A stretch of 11,161 bases of DNA. Origin: Candidatus Zixiibacteriota bacterium. GTDB taxonomy: Bacteria; Zixibacteria; MSB-5A5; GN15; PGXB01. The notes beneath the pieces were generated by a model. It saw only the letters and a program-made list of their open reading frames with translations. It was not told where the DNA came from and searched no databases. Position numbers and translations under genes: made by a program. Where the stretch lies: NCBI GenBank assembly GCA_024230695.1, contig JAAERC010000767.1:1-11161 (forward strand), given 5' to 3'. Position 1 is the first letter of the stretch. Every line of letters begins with the position of its first letter. Positions 6,893 to 11,161 of the stretch are shown in pieces.

Positions 6893-8308
6893 ATGCAAAA
6901 TCGGATACTGATCGGTGCCATAGCGATTATCACAATCCTTTATTGGATGATCTTATTATTTAAGATCAATCTGTTTCAGAAAATCCCTGACTTTTTTTGG
7001 CACTTTATGAACTATACAGACAAATCGTTAAGTCTATTATGGCTCATTGTCCCATTGGCGATTCTACTATATTTTGTAATTTCTTATTTATTAAAGAATC
7101 ATGAAAACCATAAACGAAATTTACTGCTGATAATAATAATGGGCTATATCATCCAAATGGGTTTTGGATATATGGAGGGTCGGGGAATTGATGGCATCAG
7201 ACAACGAATGGTGACTACCGGTCATTCAGAATTTGTGAAAATTGCGGCGATGGCACCAGATATGAAAAAAGTTGCCATGAATTATGAATCAACGATTGGA
7301 AAAACTGAGGAACTTAAGTTTGTCCAGACCAAACCCCCGGGCCATTTACTTTTTTATGTATTTACTTTCGAAGTGGCGAGTATTTTTAAGGAGGATAGTG
7401 ACCCAGAACAAAACTTTATAACCCTGGTTACTTTTTCTGCCTATATATATCCATTGTTAACTTATCTGGTTATAATTCCACTGTTTTACATAAGTCGAAT
7501 ATTCCTAAAGGCCGGTGCCGCGTATTTGCCCTGTATCCTTTATCTTTTTATACCAAGTGTAACGCTGGTTACTTTACATCTGGATCAGGTTTTATACCCT
7601 CTATTATTTATATCGGGGTTGTTATTGATTCTAAACGGATGTAAAAAAGATAAGATGATATTATCTATACTATCTGGCGTGTTTATTTATTTTGCGCTCT
7701 ATTTCTCATTTTCACTTTTACCGATTATACCTCTTGGATTGATGTTTGGGGCATCATATATATATTCTGATTTGGCATCTGATAATAAAATTAAATCGCT
7801 CGGGAGATTTGTTGCCGGATTAATCATTGGCTGGATTTCGGCCCACCTGCTTTTCTGGTTTCTGCTTGATTATAATGTTTTTGTCAGGTATCAAAACGCT
7901 ATGGCTTTTCATCAGGCCTGGAAACAATGGGAATCGAGTTTATCAAATATTGCCTTATATGGTTTTGTGAATTATATAGAATTTGTCTGCTGGATGGGAT
8001 TACCGATTAGTATTTTGTTTTTTGCAGGTAGTCATAAAAAATTCACCGAATTAATTAAGAAACAGTTTAATCTGAGTAATCTATTATTTGCAGTAGTTAT
8101 TTTGATATTTTTATTGCTTGGTATCTTTGGAAAAACTAAAAGTGAGGTCGGACGTCTATGGATATTTATGATTCCGATAGTTTTATTATTTGTCTCAACT
8201 GAGCTTCAGGATCGTTTTAAGGATAAATTAAAACCGGCGCTTTGGTTTATTCTCTCTTTTCAACTGATAACGATTCTATTTATAAAACGATTTCAGGATT
8301 TTTGGTAA
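6893..8308 (+). CDS. Polytopic membrane protein, probable GT-C-fold glycosyltransferase
   Basis: A 471-residue, strongly hydrophobic protein with about ten or more membrane segments starting at residue 5. Between the early segments lies a long, probably extracytoplasmic loop (about 93-150) with GRGIDGIRQRMVTTGHSEF (96-114) and TKPPGH (146-151). A T-x-P-P-G motif at the end of the first large loop, with a later LHLDQVLYP segment, recalls uncharacterised GT-C membrane proteins that carry a 'THPPG' motif. The assignment rests on this layout and is weaker than for the AftB-like protein. No soluble C-terminal domain is present; the chain ends right after the last hydrophobic segment. ATG follows directly on the TAG of the homocysteine methyltransferase, which suggests coupled translation. 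A sugar donor, acceptor or precise function cannot be given; a polyprenyl-linked sugar transfer in the envelope is the likely theme. Confidence 0.6.
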   Translation: MQNRILIGAIAIITILYWMILLFKINLFQKIPDFFWHFMNYTDKSLSLLWLIVPLAILLYFVISYLLKNHENHKRNLLLIIIMGYIIQMGFGYMEGRGIDGIRQRMVTTGHSEFVKIAAMAPDMKKVAMNYESTIGKTEELKFVQTKPPGHLLFYVFTFEVASIFKEDSDPEQNFITLVTFSAYIYPLLTYLVIIPLFYISRIFLKAGAAYLPCILYLFIPSVTLVTLHLDQVLYPLLFISGLLLILNGCKKDKMILSILSGVFIYFALYFSFSLLPIIPLGLMFGASYIYSDLASDNKIKSLGRFVAGLIIGWISAHLLFWFLLDYNVFVRYQNAMAFHQAWKQWESSLSNIALYGFVNYIEFVCWMGLPISILFFAGSHKKFTELIKKQFNLSNLLFAVVILIFLLLGIFGKTKSEVGRLWIFMIPIVLLFVSTELQDRFKDKLKPALWFILSFQLITILFIKRFQDFW

Positions 8309-8339
8309 AATTATTGATTATATATCAGAACTAATGAAA

Positions 8340-8368
8340 TTGAAAAACAATAAGGAATTCAATATATT
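8340..8368 (+). promoter_or_regulatory. Candidate sigma70-type promoter inside the operon
   Basis: TTGAAA (8340-8345) and TATATT (8363-8368) each match the consensus at five of six bases and are separated by exactly 17 bases. Transcription would begin near 8375, about 25 bases before the TTG start of the next gene. It sits in a 92-base gap, the largest break in the plus-strand gene run after the first gene. AT-rich DNA yields such matches by chance, so confidence is moderate. Confidence 0.45.
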
Positions 8369-8400
8369 AATCAGCAGAAAAATGAATTGGTAAAATAAAA

Positions 8401-10497
8401 TTGAAAAAACAGAATCAAAATAATTCGGAAAAGTCGTTTTACTGGATAATATATTTCTTTCTGGTTGGAATAATATTATTAAGAATCGTTCCATTTCTGG
8501 ATCCAACCGGGCGTTTCTGGGGATTTGATCATCTGCTATATTTGCACGATTATATTTCTATCGGATTTTTTATAATTGCGGTAATTGTGCTATTATCGCC
8601 ATTTATCAATAAAACCAAATTATTTGGCGAACAATTGACCGAACAATTCACTGTTATCTTTCTTGATAGCAAGAGATCGCTAATTAATCGATTAGCTCTA
8701 ATTTTAACTATGGCTATTGTTTTTACAATTTTTGTGATGCCTACTCATTTTCTCGGAGACTGCTATATCTTGATTAAAAACCTTTCTCCCGCAACCGGAA
8801 TGTTTTTCAAATGGGACGAAGTTGGTATCTTTAAATGGAGTGAGATCGGTATTGCCAAATTTATGATTATGGTTAAATCGTTAATTGGTAGTGCCGATGA
8901 AGCAGGGGCGTTACTCGCGTTTAGAATAGTATCGATTGTTTCCGGCTTAATAACTATTTGGTTTTTCTTCCTAATATGTCGTGTCATTACAAAAGACAAA
9001 ACCAAACGGATATTGATATTTGTCTCATCATTTCTATCTGGCCTTCTTTTAATGTTTTTTGGTTATGCCGAATATTATCATATTATCTGGGCATTTTTTA
9101 TCAGTACGCTCTATTTTTTCATCAAATACCTTACTCAGGGCCGGGGATTAATCACCGGCTGGATAATTCTACTTATTGGTATAGTTTTCCATATGCAATT
9201 AGCAATTATTCTGCCGGCCGCGCTTTATGCCTCACTATGCACCGGCAGGGGGTTGATATTTTATCGACGATTTAAAAAGACTATTTGGTCAGTTCTAATT
9301 ATAGCGACAATTGGCGTTATCGCCGCCGTTGTATATAAGTACACAACCGACCTTTATATTGAGGATATGTTTTTGTCATTGTTTAGTGGCAAACCGATAG
9401 ATCCAGGTTATGCTATTTTCAGCCCGGCACATCTCGTTGATATATTTAATGAATTCATTCTTCTGGTCCCATTGCTTTTCTTGTTCGCAATAATAGCAAT
9501 CAGGAAAATTGGTTCTATTTTCAATCAAAACATAACGGCATTTTTATTCATAGCCACTATTGGCTCGTTTTTATTTCTTTTTTTAATAGATCCCAAACTC
9601 GGGATGCCGCGTGACTGGGATCTGTTCTCACTAACACCATTTACATTAACTCTGCTTTTTATATCACTCCTAGAGGAATCGGCTCTTATTTCATTTAGAA
9701 AACTAATGCTTCCGATTGTAATATTATTAATTATCTCGCCTTTGCCATACCTATTGACAAATCTCAATGAAAACTCATCTGCAGAATATGTAAAAAAACT
9801 TATAAAACTTGATTCTAAAAAAACTATCGCGGGGATGATCATTCTCTATGATTATTATAAAGCATTAGGCGATGACAACAATGCAAGACAACTGGGATAC
9901 CTGTATCATACCAATTATCCGACCGAAATAAAATGCAATGAGGCGATGGATGCCATGGATGAGGGTGATATTGAGTCGGCTTCATCAATTTTAGCGTCGG
10001 TTGAGCCAAATAAATTTGATGCCAGCTACCAGCGAGCCCTATCTCGATTATTTTCTTTAAAAGGGGACTATCATAGAGCCCTAAAACATATTGATTGGAC
10101 CATTGAATTACGTCGCTATTTCTCACAGGTCTATCGTGAACGAGCCATGATCTATATGAATCTGAATCAACATGACAACATATTTAAAGATATGCGAAAA
10201 GCATATCAACTTGATGATTCAAATATTATTATTTTGGAGGGCCTGACCTATGTCCATACATATTTTAAACAGTACGATTCATGCATCTTTTATGCTCAGC
10301 GGATGAAATATGTCGACTCATCATTGCCGATTGCTTATTATTGGCTCTCAAATGCATATGCCCTAAAAAATAACTATGACAGTGCCAATTATTATATTAA
10401 TGAGGCGACTATTAGAATAGGCGAGGATTCTATCCTCGCGGTGGGATTGAATAATCTCCAAAGGCAGATAAATCAGATGAAAATCAAAGGTAATTAG
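8401..10497 (+). CDS. GT-C-type membrane glycosyltransferase with C-terminal TPR region
   Basis: A 698-residue protein. Residues about 13-455 form a polytopic membrane core and 480-695 a soluble, helical region with TPR-like units, clearest at about 543-576 (ALSRLFSLKGDYHRALKHID), 577-605 and 645-678. In the core, MPTHFLGD (113-120) carries an acidic residue in an early loop, as in GT-C enzymes. FGYAEYY (220-226) and GMPRDWDLF (401-409, after DPKL) are further marks of a bacterial GT-C/TPR group. The sugar and acceptor are unknown; the TPR part probably binds a partner protein. The start is TTG at 8401 with an A-rich leader and no clear Shine-Dalgarno. An in-frame TGA at 8383 limits extension upstream, the next in-frame Met is about 100 codons in, and the downstream paralogue begins at the equivalent place. 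The gene has its own candidate promoter at 8340-8368. Confidence 0.75.
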   Translation: MKKQNQNNSEKSFYWIIYFFLVGIILLRIVPFLDPTGRFWGFDHLLYLHDYISIGFFIIAVIVLLSPFINKTKLFGEQLTEQFTVIFLDSKRSLINRLALILTMAIVFTIFVMPTHFLGDCYILIKNLSPATGMFFKWDEVGIFKWSEIGIAKFMIMVKSLIGSADEAGALLAFRIVSIVSGLITIWFFFLICRVITKDKTKRILIFVSSFLSGLLLMFFGYAEYYHIIWAFFISTLYFFIKYLTQGRGLITGWIILLIGIVFHMQLAIILPAALYASLCTGRGLIFYRRFKKTIWSVLIIATIGVIAAVVYKYTTDLYIEDMFLSLFSGKPIDPGYAIFSPAHLVDIFNEFILLVPLLFLFAIIAIRKIGSIFNQNITAFLFIATIGSFLFLFLIDPKLGMPRDWDLFSLTPFTLTLLFISLLEESALISFRKLMLPIVILLIISPLPYLLTNLNENSSAEYVKKLIKLDSKKTIAGMIILYDYYKALGDDNNARQLGYLYHTNYPTEIKCNEAMDAMDEGDIESASSILASVEPNKFDASYQRALSRLFSLKGDYHRALKHIDWTIELRRYFSQVYRERAMIYMNLNQHDNIFKDMRKAYQLDDSNIIILEGLTYVHTYFKQYDSCIFYAQRMKYVDSSLPIAYYWLSNAYALKNNYDSANYYINEATIRIGEDSILAVGLNNLQRQINQMKIKGN

Positions 10498-10502
10498 GTT
10501 GC

Positions 10503-11161
10503 ATGATTGAAAAAGGAAAACAATTCTGGTATTTATATTTTGCCCTTATTATTCTGGTGTTAATTAGAATAATACCATTTCTGTATCCGGCTTCAAGAAC
10601 CTGGGGTTTTAATCATCTGATATTTTTGCCATCCGGTTATTCTATTGGATTTTTTGCTATCGCGGCTATTGCCTTGATCCTTCCTTTTATTAATAAATCA
10701 GAAATTTGGGGCGAATCTTTTATCAATTGGTTTTCCCATACATTTTTTGATTGCCCTAGACGTTTATTATACCGATTCTTATTTATCCTGCCAATCGCAT
10801 CTCTGTTTATGATTTTCGCGATGCCGACTCACTTTTTGGGCGATGGCTACGAGGTAATAAGGAATGTCGCCTCGGATTCAGGCACATTCTTCAAATGGAG
10901 TGGGAGCGGGATCATAATACTATTAAGGGGGCTAAGGAAATTAATTGGAGGCGATAACAATCAATCGGCAGTGGCCGCTCTTCAAATTGTATCCTACCTT
11001 TCTGGTATATTTTCAATCTGGTTTTATTTTAAAATCGCCGAACATTTATCATCTGACAAGACTAAAAGATTATTAATATTATTAGTATCTTTATTCTCTG
11101 GTTCACTTCTTCTGTTTTTTGGATATGCAGAAAATTACCCTCCTCTTTGGGTTGCGATGAC
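10503..11161 (+). CDS. GT-C-type membrane glycosyltransferase, tandem paralogue, 5' part only
   Basis: The frame is open from ATG at 10503 to the right edge (219 residues seen). The sequence is collinear with the preceding protein from its first membrane segment. Examples are LIRIIPFLYPASRTWGFNHL against LLRIVPFLDPTGRFWGFDHL, the identical MPTHFLGD (107-114), FFKWS, SGIFSIWF, DKTKR and LFFGYAENY (204-212). It therefore arose by tandem duplication and probably has the same GT-C fold. The C-terminal half, including any RDWDLF motif and TPR region, is outside the window. It lacks the short insertion seen around residues 138-147 of its neighbour (WDEVGIFKWSEIG is represented by only one KWSGSG). 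The ATG is five bases after the previous stop, with AAAGG about 12 bases upstream, so the two genes are very likely co-transcribed. Confidence 0.75.
   Translation, partial: MIEKGKQFWYLYFALIILVLIRIIPFLYPASRTWGFNHLIFLPSGYSIGFFAIAAIALILPFINKSEIWGESFINWFSHTFFDCPRRLLYRFLFILPIASLFMIFAMPTHFLGDGYEVIRNVASDSGTFFKWSGSGIIILLRGLRKLIGGDNNQSAVAALQIVSYLSGIFSIWFYFKIAEHLSSDKTKRLLILLVSLFSGSLLLFFGYAENYPPLWVAM

Noticed and set aside
1..11161. CRISPR arrays, insertion sequences, rRNA
   Set aside because: No regularly spaced repeat set, transposase or inverted-repeat ends, or rRNA-like sequence was seen on reading the window.

Overview
The window is AT-rich bacterial DNA with dense gene packing, short or overlapping gene junctions and a mix of ATG, GTG and TTG starts. 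Full-length Shine-Dalgarno matches occur at several genes, for example GGTGATC before the homocysteine methyltransferase. Corrinoid-dependent methyl transfer beside large polytopic glycosyltransferases suggests an uncultured bacterium with B12-dependent metabolism. A Gram-negative lineage such as the FCB group or a candidate phylum is possible, but this is a guess from gene style only.

Layout. Bases 1-507, minus strand: the N-terminal part of a GAF-domain sensor protein that runs off the left edge. Bases 508-1095: a gene-poor AT-rich spacer holding an 11-bp tandem repeat and a tRNA-like remnant, possibly the scar of an integrated element, followed by a TATAAT box. From 1096 to the right edge every gene is on the plus strand: a 78-residue unknown protein, an MttB-family methyltransferase, a stand-alone MetH-type reactivation protein, an AftB-like GT-C glycosyltransferase, a corrinoid protein, a homocysteine S-methyltransferase, a second polytopic GT-C-like protein, then two tandem paralogous GT-C proteins. 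The first of the pair carries a C-terminal TPR region; the second is cut by the window edge.

How the genes may work together. The reactivation, corrinoid and homocysteine proteins match three of the four modules of cobalamin-dependent methionine synthase (MetH), here as separate proteins. The pterin (methyl-folate) module is missing, and an MttB-family methyltransferase stands in the same gene set. The simplest inference is a route in which MttB takes a methyl group from a methylated amine or similar donor, the corrinoid protein carries it, homocysteine receives it to give methionine, and the reactivation protein rescues oxidised cobalamin with S-adenosylmethionine. The donor cannot be read from the sequence.

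The second theme is envelope glycosylation. Four polytopic GT-C-type proteins are interleaved with or follow the methyl-transfer genes, with an ATGA overlap and a TAG-ATG junction linking the two groups. Whether this is a functional link or only shared transcription cannot be decided here. A good sigma70-like promoter in the 92-base gap before the TPR-bearing protein suggests that the last two genes can also be transcribed separately.
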